Origin: Parerythrobacter jejuensis
GTDB taxonomy: Bacteria > Pseudomonadota > Alphaproteobacteria > Sphingomonadales > Sphingomonadaceae
DNA length: 64,000 nt
Assembly: GCF_039536765.1 (NCBI RefSeq)
Contig: NZ_BAAAZF010000001.1
Coordinates: forward strand, 1,302,001 to 1,366,000
Direction of reading: 5' to 3'
Shown one piece after another: positions 1-8,947 of the stretch. The notes beneath the pieces are model-generated. The model saw only the letters and a program-made list of their open reading frames with translations. It ran no database searches and was not told where the DNA came from. Position numbers and translations under genes: made by a program. Every line of letters begins with the position of its first letter. Positions within the stretch are counted from its first letter, which is position 1.

Positions 1-1
1 C

Positions 2-337
2 CATGCGTGGCGACAGCTTGTCGAAGATACAGAAGGCAGCCTGTGGGTTGATGACAATTGGCGCGACACGGCAACGGTCGACGACCAAAAAATGCCAGTC
101 GTGCTGCTGCGGATGCAGATCAAACTCCCGGAATATGAGTCCGTCGTGGATATTGCGATGGCGGCGGATTGCGTGCGCCAGAAGCTTGGGATGGCCGGTA
201 TCTGGCAACCCGGCGAGAGCCCCGATCTCGATCGACTCAAGAGAATTGAGGAGGTCGCGCTCGATTTCGCGCAAGAGCCGCCGCACAAGAACGACCTTGC
301 GATCCTCGACGCGGCATGCTCTGCGCAGCGGCCATGA
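2..337 (+). CDS. C-terminal part of an unrecognised protein (truncated by window start)
   Basis: Frame 2 is open from the first bases to a TGA at 335-337, giving 111 visible residues. An ATG at 92 exists, but the open frame continues upstream of it, so the gene most likely begins outside the window. The visible part is acidic and looks helical, with no signal peptide, membrane segment or motif I recognise. Its stop overlaps the next ATG (ATGA at 334-337), which suggests translational coupling to the LOG-family gene. Function unknown. Confidence 0.6.
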   Translation, partial: HAWRQLVEDTEGSLWVDDNWRDTATVDDQKMPVVLLRMQIKLPEYESVVDIAMAADCVRQKLGMAGIWQPGESPDLDRLKRIEEVALDFAQEPPHKNDLAILDAACSAQRP

Positions 338-915
338 AACGCCTCGCTGTTTATTGCGGCTCAGCCACTCCGGAAGATCCGCGCTATATCGAACTTGCCC
401 GCACTGTCGGTGCTGACCTTGCCGAACGTGGTATCGGCGTCGTTTATGGTGGCGGGCGGCTTGGTCTGATGGGGGCGGTCGCCAATGGCGCGCGCGACGC
501 AGGCGGTGAAGTCATCGGGGTCATCCCCGAGGCGCTGGTCAATTCCGAAGTTGCCAATCACGATTGTGACGAGCTGATCACGGTTTCCGGCATGCATGAG
601 CGCAAGCAGCGCTTCACTGATCTGTCTGACGGGTTTGTCTCGCTGCCTGGCGGTGTGGGCACCATGGATGAATTGTGGGAAGCGATGAGCTGGGCCCAGC
701 TGGGATACCATTCCGATCCGGTCGGCTTGCTCAACGCATTCGGCTTCTATGACGATTTGATCGCGTTCAATCGCAAGATGGCGGATGTCGGCTTTGTGCG
801 CGAGGCGCACCAGAACATCCTTATCGCTGCCGACACACTGCCCGACCTGCTCGGCAAGATGGCTGCCTATGAACCGCACACGCCGATCTTCCGGATGAAA
901 GCCGACGATTTGTGA
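334..915 (+). CDS. LOG family protein (TIGR00730-type Rossmann fold)
   Basis: This 193-residue protein matches the LOG / lysine decarboxylase-like family, whose characterised members cleave cytokinin or nucleoside 5'-monophosphates to base plus ribose 5-phosphate. The diagnostic PGGVGT lies at residues 105-110 followed by MDE (Glu113), with MHERK at 87-91. An ATG at 316 would add six residues, but the ATG at 334 forms ATGA with the upstream stop and begins at the family's usual MKRLAVYCG, so I chose it. Its stop overlaps the GTG of crtB. Cytoplasmic. The family is clear; the physiological substrate is unknown. Confidence 0.9.
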   Translation: MKRLAVYCGSATPEDPRYIELARTVGADLAERGIGVVYGGGRLGLMGAVANGARDAGGEVIGVIPEALVNSEVANHDCDELITVSGMHERKQRFTDLSDGFVSLPGGVGTMDELWEAMSWAQLGYHSDPVGLLNAFGFYDDLIAFNRKMADVGFVREAHQNILIAADTLPDLLGKMAAYEPHTPIFRMKADDL

Positions 916-1925
916 GCAGCGAGCGCCCCCTCGCCCCCGACTATGTGCGCAGCACGCCAGTGCAGGCAGGGGGTGGGCGCCACCGGGCAGCCCTGGTCGA
1001 GAAGGCCCGCCTTTCGATCAAACGCGGCTCGAAAAGTTTCTCCGCCGCCAGCCGCTTGTTTGACAAGACCACGCGCGAGCGGGTGTGGCTGCTTTATGCC
1101 TGGTGCCGCCGTTGCGACGATATCGCAGATGCACAAGAGCATGGCGGGCAATTGGGCGACCAATCGAACGCACAGGATCGCATTGAAGCGATCCGTGTTC
1201 TCACCCGCCGCGCGCTGGAGGGGCAACCGACCGCGGACGTGGCATTCGACGCCTTTGGCCTCGTCGCCAAGGAATGCGGGATCACGCAGAAAATGGCGGA
1301 TGATGTCATCGCCGGGTTCGAACTGGATGCCGACGACTGGCGGCCGCGCAGTGAGGGCGACTTGCTGCGCTATTGTTTTCACGTGGCCGGCGCAGTTGGC
1401 GTGATGATGGCCGTGGTAATGGGCATTGCGCCGGATGACGAGGATACATTGGACCGTGCCTGCGATCTCGGCCTAGCCTTCCAGCTTGCCAATATCGCCC
1501 GCGACCTGACCGAGGATGATGCTGCCGGGCGCTGCTACCTGCCGGTCGAATGGCTGGTGGAAGAGGATATCGAGCCGGGCCAGCACACCAAGCCGCATCA
1601 CCGGCAGGAGCTGGCGGATATGGCGGAGCGGCTGGTGGCCCTGATGGAAAGCCACGAGGCGGCATCGCGCATCGGGGCTGCGCGGCTGCCCTTCCGAAGC
1701 CGCTGGGCGGTGCTCTCTGCCGCGCGCATTTACGGCGAGATCGGGCGCGAAGTGCGCCGGCGCGGAACCGAGGCCTGGGATACCCGTGTGATAACGACCA
1801 AGCTCGACAAGATCCGCCATGCAGCGGCGGCGTTCTTCGAAGCGGTATGGAACCGCCCACCGCAGCCTGCCGAAATGCCGCACTGGACACGCTCGCAACT
1901 TGCGGAGCGTGCCGCCAGCGACTAG
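912..1925 (+). CDS. crtB: Phytoene synthase (15-cis-phytoene synthase)
   Basis: A 337-residue trans-isoprenyl diphosphate synthase of the squalene/phytoene synthase family. It would condense two geranylgeranyl diphosphates to phytoene, the entry step of carotenoid synthesis. The first Asp motif is DDIAD at residues 69-73. The two family signatures are YCFHVAGAVG near 154-163 and QLANIARDLTEDD plus GRCYLP near 191-211. The YCFHVAG and GRCYLP wording fits CrtB better than the hopanoid HpnC/HpnD enzymes. The GTG start overlaps the LOG stop by four bases. No crtI or crtY is adjacent, so the rest of the pathway must lie elsewhere. Confidence 0.92.
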   Translation: MSSERPLAPDYVRSTPVQAGGGRHRAALVEKARLSIKRGSKSFSAASRLFDKTTRERVWLLYAWCRRCDDIADAQEHGGQLGDQSNAQDRIEAIRVLTRRALEGQPTADVAFDAFGLVAKECGITQKMADDVIAGFELDADDWRPRSEGDLLRYCFHVAGAVGVMMAVVMGIAPDDEDTLDRACDLGLAFQLANIARDLTEDDAAGRCYLPVEWLVEEDIEPGQHTKPHHRQELADMAERLVALMESHEAASRIGAARLPFRSRWAVLSAARIYGEIGREVRRRGTEAWDTRVITTKLDKIRHAAAAFFEAVWNRPPQPAEMPHWTRSQLAERAASD

Positions 1926-1934
1926 CCAGCGGAC

Positions 1935-2453
1935 ATGAGAGGATTTGACTTGTTGGCCGGGCTGTCACTCGCGCTCGCTGCGCCCGCTTCGGCTGGTGAA
2001 CCAATGTCCGATGAGAAATTGGCCGTAGCCGAGGCGGTGACCGCATTCATGGGCGCCATCGGCAGTGACACCAAGACCGATCTTGCCGATCACATGGTCC
2101 CCGAAGCGGTGATCTTCGTGCATAGCCGGATGGACCCGGCCAATCCGCGTATCGATGTCATCCCTGTCGCCGACCATCTTGATCGCTGGGCAACGCGGAC
2201 AGCGCGCTACCTGGAGGAAATGACTATCTCCACAATACTGGTGGATGGCGACATGGCGGTTGCTTGGGGCCCCTATGCCTTTTGGGCCGACTACAAACTC
2301 TCGCATTGCGGCATAAACTCTCTCAGCCTTGTTCGTAGGGACAGCGGCTGGAAAATCGCCAATACGAGCTTTACGATGGAGCTGCCGAGCAAATGTGAAG
2401 AGCTTGGAGTTCCGGGCTTTCCCGCTGAATCTGTTCGGGACGAAACACCATGA
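1935..2453 (+). CDS. Secreted SnoaL/NTF2-like protein
   Basis: A 172-residue protein with an N-terminal signal peptide (hydrophobic LLAGLSLALAAPASA, probable cleavage near residue 20). The remainder resembles the NTF2/SnoaL-like alpha+beta cone fold: an early helix that includes AEAVTAFMGAI, and later strands such as MAVAWGPYAFW and GWKIANTSFTME. Members bind small ligands or act as isomerases, but no specific activity can be read here. It follows crtB after nine bases, and its stop overlaps the carboxylase alpha start (ATGA), so it is probably co-transcribed with both. Function unknown. Confidence 0.65.
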   Translation: MRGFDLLAGLSLALAAPASAGEPMSDEKLAVAEAVTAFMGAIGSDTKTDLADHMVPEAVIFVHSRMDPANPRIDVIPVADHLDRWATRTARYLEEMTISTILVDGDMAVAWGPYAFWADYKLSHCGINSLSLVRRDSGWKIANTSFTMELPSKCEELGVPGFPAESVRDETP

Positions 2454-4315
2454 TCTCCAAACTCCTCATCGCCAATCGCGGCGAGATTGCCTGCCGCATA
2501 ATCCGCACTGCGCGCGACATGGGCGTGGCAACAGTCGCAGTGTATTCCGATGCCGATGCCAAAGCGTTGCATGTGCGCTCCGCCGACGAGGCCGTGCATA
2601 TCGGCCCCTCGCCTGCCGCCGAAAGCTATCTGGTTGGCGCAAAGATCATTGCCGCCGCCAAGCAGACCGGCGCGGAGGCGATCCACCCGGGCTACGGCTT
2701 CCTGTCAGAGAATGCAGGCTTTGCGCAGGCCGTGATCGATGCCGGGCTGATATGGGTCGGACCCAAGCCGCAAAGCATTGAGGCAATGGGCCTGAAGGAT
2801 GCCGCCAAGGAGCGGATGATTGCAGCCGGTGTGCCCGTCACCCCCGGCTATCTCGGCGAAGACCAGTCGGTCGAGCGCCTCTCCAAGGAAGCCGATGCGA
2901 TCGGCTATCCGGTGCTGATCAAAGCCGTCGCTGGTGGCGGCGGCAAAGGTATGCGCAAGGTCGATGCGCCGGAGAACTTCGGAGCCGATCTGGAAAGCTG
3001 CCAGCGCGAAGCCAAGGCCAGCTTCTCCAACGACGAAGTGCTGCTGGAAAAGTGGATCACCTCCCCCCGCCATATCGAGGTACAGGTGTTCGGCGACAGC
3101 CACGGCAATGTCGTCCACCTGTTCGAACGCGACTGCTCGCTGCAACGCCGCCACCAGAAAGTGATCGAGGAAGCCCCCGCCCCCGGCATGGACGAGGCCA
3201 CCCGCGAAGAAATCTGCGCCGCCGCCGTGCGTGCCGCCAAAGCGGTCGATTACGAGGGCGCGGGCACGATCGAATTCATTGCCGATGCCAGCGAAGGCCT
3301 GCGCGCCGACCGCATCTTCTTCATGGAAATGAACACGCGCCTTCAGGTCGAGCATCCGGTGACCGAAGAGATCACCGGTGTGGACCTGGTCGAGTGGCAG
3401 CTGCGAGTCGCGAGCGGAGAAGCGATCCCGCTGAAGCAGGACCAGCTGGGCATTGATGGCCACGCGATTGAGGCGCGGCTCTATGCCGAGGATCCGGCGA
3501 CGGACTTCCTGCCATCGACCGGCAGGCTCGATCATTTCGATCTCGGGGAAGAAGGCCGGATCGAGACAGGCGTCGAAGAAGGCGACCCGATCTCGCCCTT
3601 CTACGACCCGATGGTAGCCAAGCTTGTCGCTTGGGGCGAAGATCGCGACGAAGCGATCGACCTGCTCGCCGATATTGCCGAGAATGTAGAGGTTTGGCCG
3701 GTCCGCACCAATGCGGCCTTTATCGCCCGCGCGTTGCTCGACGAAGATTTCGGCGCAGCCCATCTCGACACCGGATTTATCGCGCGCAAAATGGACGATC
3801 TTGTCCCTGCGCCGGAGCCGGATGAGAATATCTGGCAGGCTGCTGCAGATTTCACCTTGATGGCGGCGATGGAAGAGCATCCCGATATCCCGACCGGCCT
3901 GCGACTGAACGCCCCTGCCAGGTTGCAGACGACGCTCTCCTTCAAAGGCGAGAGCCGCACCATAGCCGCCGGCGGCTCCGACGAAATCGATGCGAGCGGC
4001 GTTGTGGATGGCGACAATGTGCTGGTCTTTGCAGAGGGCCAGGCATTCCATTTTGCCACGGCAAGCCGGGGATCGGGCGCGGCGGCGGCAGGCGACGGCG
4101 CGATCCTCGCCCCCATGCCGGGCAAGGTCATTGCGGTCGATGTGAGCGATGGTGAAACCGTGACTGCTGGCCAGCGGCTGATGGTGCTTGAAGCGATGAA
4201 GATGGAACACGCCCTGACAGCTCCGTTTGACGGGACCGTGGCCGATCTTGCTGCCTCGGTAGGCGGCCAGGTGCAGGTCGAAGCCGTACTGTGCGTGGTG
4301 GAGCCAGCGGAGTGA
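2450..4315 (+). CDS. Acyl-CoA carboxylase alpha subunit (biotin carboxylase plus biotin carrier domain)
   Basis: A 621-residue ATP- and bicarbonate-dependent biotin carboxylase fused to its carrier domain, as in propionyl-CoA and 3-methylcrotonyl-CoA carboxylases. Visible features are the N-terminal IANRGEIACRI, the ATP-grasp glycine loop GGGGKGMR at 162-169, a conserved block around EMNTRLQVEHPVTE, and a C-terminal biotinyl domain with EAMKM at 581-585 (biotinylated Lys584). The start overlaps the preceding stop. The carboxyltransferase subunit follows 97 bases downstream. The acyl substrate cannot be fixed from sequence; propionyl-, methylcrotonyl- or a related branched acyl-CoA are the candidates. 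Confidence 0.88.
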   Translation: MISKLLIANRGEIACRIIRTARDMGVATVAVYSDADAKALHVRSADEAVHIGPSPAAESYLVGAKIIAAAKQTGAEAIHPGYGFLSENAGFAQAVIDAGLIWVGPKPQSIEAMGLKDAAKERMIAAGVPVTPGYLGEDQSVERLSKEADAIGYPVLIKAVAGGGGKGMRKVDAPENFGADLESCQREAKASFSNDEVLLEKWITSPRHIEVQVFGDSHGNVVHLFERDCSLQRRHQKVIEEAPAPGMDEATREEICAAAVRAAKAVDYEGAGTIEFIADASEGLRADRIFFMEMNTRLQVEHPVTEEITGVDLVEWQLRVASGEAIPLKQDQLGIDGHAIEARLYAEDPATDFLPSTGRLDHFDLGEEGRIETGVEEGDPISPFYDPMVAKLVAWGEDRDEAIDLLADIAENVEVWPVRTNAAFIARALLDEDFGAAHLDTGFIARKMDDLVPAPEPDENIWQAAADFTLMAAMEEHPDIPTGLRLNAPARLQTTLSFKGESRTIAAGGSDEIDASGVVDGDNVLVFAEGQAFHFATASRGSGAAAAGDGAILAPMPGKVIAVDVSDGETVTAGQRLMVLEAMKMEHALTAPFDGTVADLAASVGGQVQVEAVLCVVEPAE

Positions 4316-4337
4316 GGCATGATAGCTCGCATCAAAC

Positions 4338-4395
4338 GGTTGCGCAGCAACCGAAAGGGCGACCGCCCGCCCGCAGCGGCGCGATCTTTGATCGC
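4338..4395 (+). promoter_or_regulatory. Three tandem hairpins in the carboxylase alpha-beta spacer
   Basis: The 97-base gap between the two subunits holds three short perfect stems in a row: GGTTGC/GCAACC (4338-4352), GGGC/GCCC with a GACC tetraloop (4357-4368), and GCGATC/GATCGC with a TTT loop (4381-4395). None is followed by a T tract, so they do not look like a terminator. They could set mRNA stability or the relative expression of the two subunits. That function is inference. Confidence 0.5.
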
Positions 4396-4412
4396 ATGAG
4401 CGAGGAAATCGC

Positions 4413-5993
4413 GTGCCGGATGGCGTGCGGAAAACAACACGCATGACTTGGGCAAAGGAACTCGAAGAACTGCGCCACCGCGAGGCGCTGGCCGAGCAGA
4501 TGGGCGGAGAGGCGAAGGTCGCCCGCCAACACGGTCGCGGCAAGATGGATGCCCGTGCACGATTGGCCGCATTGGTCGATGAAGGCTCATTCCGCGAAAT
4601 CGGCAAGATCGCGGGCACGGCAAGCTACGACTCTAACGGAAATCTGACCGGTGTCCTGCCTGCCCCGTTCCTGTTTGGCAAAGCGCTGATCGAAGGGCGA
4701 CCGGTGGTTGCGACAGCCGATGATTTCACTATTCGCGGCGGCGCGGCAGATGCCGGAATCAAGCGCAAGATGGTTCAGGCCGAGCGGATGGCGCATGAGC
4801 TGAAACTGCCGATGATCCGCATGATTGATGGCACCGGCGGCGGCGGCAGCGTCAAAACGCTCGAACAGATCGGTGCGACCTACATTCCCGCCGTGCCCGG
4901 CTGGGGCGACGTGGTCACCAACCTCGACACTGTGCCGGTGGTGGCACTGGCGCTGGGGCCGACAGCAGGCTTGGGCGCGGCACGGATTGTCGCAAGCCAC
5001 TATTCGATCATGGTGCGGGGCCTAAGCCAGATTTTCGCCGCCGGTCCCGCGGTGGTCGATGGCTTGGGCGAAAATTACAAGGGTTCAGACGACCACCAGC
5101 AGGCCAAGGAAGAGCTGGGCGGCAGCGACATCCACACCCGCAACGGCGTGGTCGATGACGAGGTGGCGAGCGAGGCCGAGGCCTTTGCCCGTGCGCGCCA
5201 TTTCCTCAGCTTCATGCCCGAACATGTCGGCCAGTTGGCGAGGCGTTCGCATTGCACCGATCCGGCAGGCCGGCGCGAGGAAGCGCTGCTCAGCCTCGTG
5301 CCCCGGGAAGATAAGGCCGTCTATTCCATGCGCCGCTGCATGAATATGGTATTCGATCAGGGCACCGTGTTCGAAATCGGCAAGAACTGGGGCCGCACCG
5401 CGATCACAGCGTTGGCGCGGCTCGATGGCTGGCCTGTCTGCGTGGTGGCAAGCGACCCAAGCTATCTGGGCGGATCATGGGATGCCAAGACCAGCGAGAA
5501 GGTGGAGCGGTTCGTCAAGTTGGCAGACCAGTTCCGCCTGCCTATCGTCCACCTGGTCGACAATCCGGGCTTCATGATCGGGCGCGAAGCCGAAATGGCG
5601 GGCACGATCCGTTACGGCGTGCAGGCAATGAATGCGATCTATCGCGCAACCGTCCCCCTCGCCAGCATCGTCATGCGCCGGGCATATGGCATCGCCGGCA
5701 GCGCCATGAGCAATGCCGAGAGGTTCCAGTATCGCTATTGCTGGCCATCGGGCGATTGGGGCAGCCTGCCTATCGCAGGCGGTCTGGAAGTCGCTTATAA
5801 ATCGGAACTGGAAGCTGCCGACGATCCTGCCGCCGAACTGGAAGCTATCAAGGCAAGGCTGGACAAGGTTACGTCCCCCTTCCGCAGCGCCGAACGCTTC
5901 AATGTAGAGGATATCATCGATCCGCGCGACACGCGGCCCTTGCTGTGCGAGTTTGCGCAGTTGGCGTGGCGCAAGCTGGCGAGCGAACGTTAG
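4413..5993 (+). CDS. Acyl-CoA carboxylase beta subunit (carboxyltransferase)
   Basis: A 526-residue carboxyltransferase subunit of the PccB/MccB family, transferring CO2 from carboxybiotin to acyl-CoA. N-terminal half: DDFTIRGGAADAGIKRKM near residue 105 and DGTGGGGSVKTL. C-terminal half: DNPGFMIG and AYGIAGSAMSNAERF oxyanion-type loops. Two starts are possible. GTG at 4413 has GAGGAAA four bases upstream. ATG at 4443 gives the family's usual MTWAKELEELRHRE opening but has a weak ribosome site. The stop overlaps the convergent MFS gene stop. Substrate is not assignable; the sequence differs from classical MccB. Confidence 0.87.
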   Translation: MPDGVRKTTRMTWAKELEELRHREALAEQMGGEAKVARQHGRGKMDARARLAALVDEGSFREIGKIAGTASYDSNGNLTGVLPAPFLFGKALIEGRPVVATADDFTIRGGAADAGIKRKMVQAERMAHELKLPMIRMIDGTGGGGSVKTLEQIGATYIPAVPGWGDVVTNLDTVPVVALALGPTAGLGAARIVASHYSIMVRGLSQIFAAGPAVVDGLGENYKGSDDHQQAKEELGGSDIHTRNGVVDDEVASEAEAFARARHFLSFMPEHVGQLARRSHCTDPAGRREEALLSLVPREDKAVYSMRRCMNMVFDQGTVFEIGKNWGRTAITALARLDGWPVCVVASDPSYLGGSWDAKTSEKVERFVKLADQFRLPIVHLVDNPGFMIGREAEMAGTIRYGVQAMNAIYRATVPLASIVMRRAYGIAGSAMSNAERFQYRYCWPSGDWGSLPIAGGLEVAYKSELEAADDPAAELEAIKARLDKVTSPFRSAERFNVEDIIDPRDTRPLLCEFAQLAWRKLASER

Positions 5994-7228
5994 TCGTTGG
6001 GGCCCGGCGCATTGGGGCGGCTGAACAGTTTGCCCCGTTCGCTAAACAAGATCGCTGCCAAGGCCAGCAGGCCGCAGCTCAGCATGGCGCTGGCCAGAGG
6101 AACGGCGGTACCATCGAAGAGATAGCCAATCGTGCTTCCTAGAATCGCGCCAGTGCTCATGCGCAAGGCGGTTTGCCCGCTGCTGGCGGCTCCTGCGATG
6201 TGGAAGAAAGGCTGCATCGCGATCGAGCTGAAATTGGCCCCGATAAAACCGAGCATCGCCATCGACAGGCTCATCAGGATGATGAATTCGGGCAGGCTCT
6301 GCGGGGCCTGGCTTGCACTCCACAATTGCGCAGTGCTGATCACGATAAATGCGAGCAATGCCGTGTGGCTGACGCGCCTCGCGCCAAACCGCTCCACAAT
6401 GCGCGAATTGGTGAAGTTGGCCGCCACCATGCCGACAACCGCGCCGCCAAAGATGAGCGCGAAATAATTGCCGGCGCCGAATGTCTCACCAATAAGCTGC
6501 TGGCTGGAATTGAGGAAACCGAACAGCGATCCGAACACCAGCGCACTGCCGATGACATAGCCGATCGCAGTCCGCTCGCTGAGCGCTCTGCCCATATTGC
6601 GCAGAATCGTGGCAGGATCGATTTCCTGGACATTTTCAGCCGCCAGAGTTTCGGGCAGGCGCAGCCATACCCAGAAGCCGACACCCAGCGCCATCACCGC
6701 CATGGCACCGAAAATCGCCCGCCAGCCGGCGACCATCATGATGCCCTGTCCCACTGCAGGCGCAAGGATCGGGACGAGCAGGAAGATCATCATGATCAGG
6801 CTCATCATCTTGGCCATGCGATCTCCGCCGACCCGGTCGCGCACGATTGCGGCGGGCACCACGCTCAATCCGGCACAAGTGATGCCCTGGATCACCCGCA
6901 AGGCGACCAGGACCCAGAAATCGGTTGCCAATGCACAGGCAAGCGACAGAACAATGTAAGAAACCAGCCCCAATGCGAGCACGGGGCGACGCCCGAACCG
7001 GTCGGCAAAGGCACCAGGGAAGAAAGCGCCGACACCGGCACCCAGGAAATAGGCCCCGATCACCAATTGCCGATCATTCCCGCCGGCCGACAATTCGGTG
7101 GAGATGACCCCCAGTGCCGGCAGCATGGCGTCGATGCCAAAGGCTTGCAGGCTCATCAACAGCGCCATCAGGACGATCAGCTCGCGCTCTCCCAAAACCC
7201 GTTCAGTTGCAGTTCGAGACGAAGCCAT
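5990..7228 (-). CDS. MFS drug-resistance transporter, Bcr/CflA type
   Basis: A 412-residue major facilitator protein with about 12 hydrophobic segments, likely an inner-membrane proton antiporter exporting drugs or metabolites. FGIDAMLPALG in the first helix and the loop 2-3 motif GAFADRFGRRPVL are typical of the Bcr/CflA (DHA1) group. The open frame extends to 7324, but ATG 7228 has AAGGGA five bases upstream, and the extra N-terminus is hydrophilic and unlike the family. It converges on the carboxylase beta gene with overlapping stops and diverges from dinB. Substrate unknown. Confidence 0.85.
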   Translation of the reverse strand: MASSRTATERVLGERELIVLMALLMSLQAFGIDAMLPALGVISTELSAGGNDRQLVIGAYFLGAGVGAFFPGAFADRFGRRPVLALGLVSYIVLSLACALATDFWVLVALRVIQGITCAGLSVVPAAIVRDRVGGDRMAKMMSLIMMIFLLVPILAPAVGQGIMMVAGWRAIFGAMAVMALGVGFWVWLRLPETLAAENVQEIDPATILRNMGRALSERTAIGYVIGSALVFGSLFGFLNSSQQLIGETFGAGNYFALIFGGAVVGMVAANFTNSRIVERFGARRVSHTALLAFIVISTAQLWSASQAPQSLPEFIILMSLSMAMLGFIGANFSSIAMQPFFHIAGAASSGQTALRMSTGAILGSTIGYLFDGTAVPLASAMLSCGLLALAAILFSERGKLFSRPNAPGPND

Positions 7229-7343
7229 CGCGATCCCTTGGGCGTGCCACCCCGGCTTGGCCAGAGAAATTTCATCGCTGTCCCCCGTGGCAAACAGGGG
7301 TTGGCCGGTTTCGGGGCATGGCAATTGGCCCTATCGTGCAGCC

Positions 7344-8486
7344 ATGGCCGAGGACGAATTTGATCAGGCAGGTGAAGATAATGCGCCCGACGAGGAAATC
7401 GGCCTGCGCAAAATCATCCATGTCGATATGGACGCCTTTTTCGCCAGTGTAGAACAGCGCGACGATCCGAGCCTAAGGGGCAAGCCTGTGGCAGTGGGTG
7501 GTGCAGGCGGACGCGGCGTGGTTGCCGCCGCCAGCTATGAAGCGCGCAAGTTTGGCGTGAAGAGCGCTATGCCCAGCGTCACAGCCAAGCGGCAATGCCC
7601 GGACCTGATTTTTGTGAAGCACCGGTTCGATGCTTACAAAGAGGCCTCCGCAACGATCCGCGAAATCTTCCGGCATTTCACACCCCATGTAGAGCCGCTC
7701 AGCCTGGATGAAGCCTATCTGGATGTGACCGATGATCTGCAGGGGGTCGGCTCTGCCACCCGCACAGCAGAGCTGATCCGGGAGCGCATTCGCGAGGAGA
7801 CGCAGCTCACTGCCAGTGCCGGCATCAGCTACAACAAATTCATCGCCAAGCTCGCCAGCGACCAGAACAAGCCCGATGGCATGTGCGTCATCAAACCCGG
7901 CGAAGGGGCCGCCTTTGTGCAGGCGCTGCCGATCCGTCGCTTTCACGGCGTGGGGCCGAAAGGCGCAGAAAAAATGGCGCGGCTAGGCATCGAAACCGGT
8001 GCCGATCTCGCGACCAAGGATCTCGCCTGGCTCCGCGCCAATTTTGGATCGTTTGGTGACTACCTGTTCAGGGCTGCGCGTGGGATCGACTTGCGGCCGG
8101 TACGCGCCAACCGGATCCGCAAATCGGTCGGCGGGGAAAGAACCTTCGGGCAAGACCAGCATGAGCCGGACGAATTGCGCGAAACGCTCGAACGGATCAT
8201 CGAGATCGTGTGGGAGCGGATCGAGCGGGCCGAAGCCAGGGGGCGCACAGTGACTCTCAAGATGAAGTACAACGATTTCCGCACCATGACCCGCGCCCAC
8301 TCGCTGACCCGCAATGTTAAAGGCAAGGAAGAGTTTGCCACCATTTCGCGCGATCTGCTGGAGGCACAATTACCCCTGCCGCTGCCGATCCGTTTGATGG
8401 GCCTGACGCTTTCGAATCTGGAGGGCGAGGAGGAGAAAGATGCGGAGCGCAAGGCCCGCAAGAGCGGTCAGCTCGCGCTGTTTTAG
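7344..8486 (+). CDS. dinB: DNA polymerase IV (Y-family translesion polymerase)
   Basis: A 380-residue Y-family polymerase that replicates past damaged template bases. Catalytic acidic residues sit in VDMDAFF (27-33) and SLDEAYLD (120-127), followed by helix-hairpin-helix and little-finger regions. The last five residues are QLALF, a textbook sliding-clamp binding motif. The open frame extends upstream, but ATG 7344 gives the expected N-terminus with an acidic 20-residue lead. No clear ribosome site or LexA box is visible before it. It diverges from the MFS gene, and its stop overlaps that of the convergent Nudix gene. Confidence 0.93.
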   Translation: MAEDEFDQAGEDNAPDEEIGLRKIIHVDMDAFFASVEQRDDPSLRGKPVAVGGAGGRGVVAAASYEARKFGVKSAMPSVTAKRQCPDLIFVKHRFDAYKEASATIREIFRHFTPHVEPLSLDEAYLDVTDDLQGVGSATRTAELIRERIREETQLTASAGISYNKFIAKLASDQNKPDGMCVIKPGEGAAFVQALPIRRFHGVGPKGAEKMARLGIETGADLATKDLAWLRANFGSFGDYLFRAARGIDLRPVRANRIRKSVGGERTFGQDQHEPDELRETLERIIEIVWERIERAEARGRTVTLKMKYNDFRTMTRAHSLTRNVKGKEEFATISRDLLEAQLPLPLPIRLMGLTLSNLEGEEEKDAERKARKSGQLALF

Positions 8487-8947
8487 AAACCGGGCACGAG
8501 GGCGAGATGCTTGCGCGTTAGTCTGCCGAGATCGGTGGGTATATGTGCCGGGGCAAAAAACGCCCAATCCACCACTTCGCGCCCGTCCTGCCGGGGCTCC
8601 GATCCGGCCCGGGCGGAGAATATATATGAGGTATGCGGACAGCCCGAGATCGTTTCCTCCATCGTTCCGCATTCCTGCAAGTCGAGCAACTCGATCGCCA
8701 ATTCCTCACGCGCTTCGCGGCGGGCGGCACCAGCTGGATCCTCGCCACGCGACAACCCGCCACCGGGCAGCATCCATACCGCTGGGCCATAAGCATGACG
8801 GACCAGGAGAACTTGACCGTTCGCATCGCGAATGATGATAGAAACGCCAGCCAAATGCGTCTTGCGCAGCATACGCCAGCGATGGCGGACCGCATATGCC
8901 AGACGCAGCAGCGTGCGTGCCAAGGGGCGCGGGATCAGGTGAAGCAT
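8483..8947 (-). CDS. Nudix hydrolase
   Basis: A 154-residue Nudix-fold hydrolase for a nucleoside diphosphate linked to another moiety. The Nudix box spans residues 63-85: Gly63, Glu69, then Arg77-Glu78 and Glu81-Glu82, which bind metal. The glycine usually found after the second Glu pair is Ala84. The short basic N-terminus (RTLLRLAYAVRHRWR) may be an amphipathic helix. Its start lies inside the end of the pgl gene (13-base overlap), so the two are co-transcribed. Substrate not predictable. Confidence 0.87.
   Translation of the reverse strand: MLHLIPRPLARTLLRLAYAVRHRWRMLRKTHLAGVSIIIRDANGQVLLVRHAYGPAVWMLPGGGLSRGEDPAGAARREAREELAIELLDLQECGTMEETISGCPHTSYIFSARAGSEPRQDGREVVDWAFFAPAHIPTDLGRLTRKHLALVPGF

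Noticed and set aside
4320-4400. Possible 26-codon small gene between carboxylase subunits
   Set aside because: No ribosome site, and its sequence is explained by the three hairpins.
2705-4618. Long minus-strand open frame (637 codons) opposite the carboxylase alpha gene
   Set aside because: It is antisense to a clear biotin carboxylase, has no recognisable domain and Arg/His/Gln-rich composition typical of GC-rich shadow frames.
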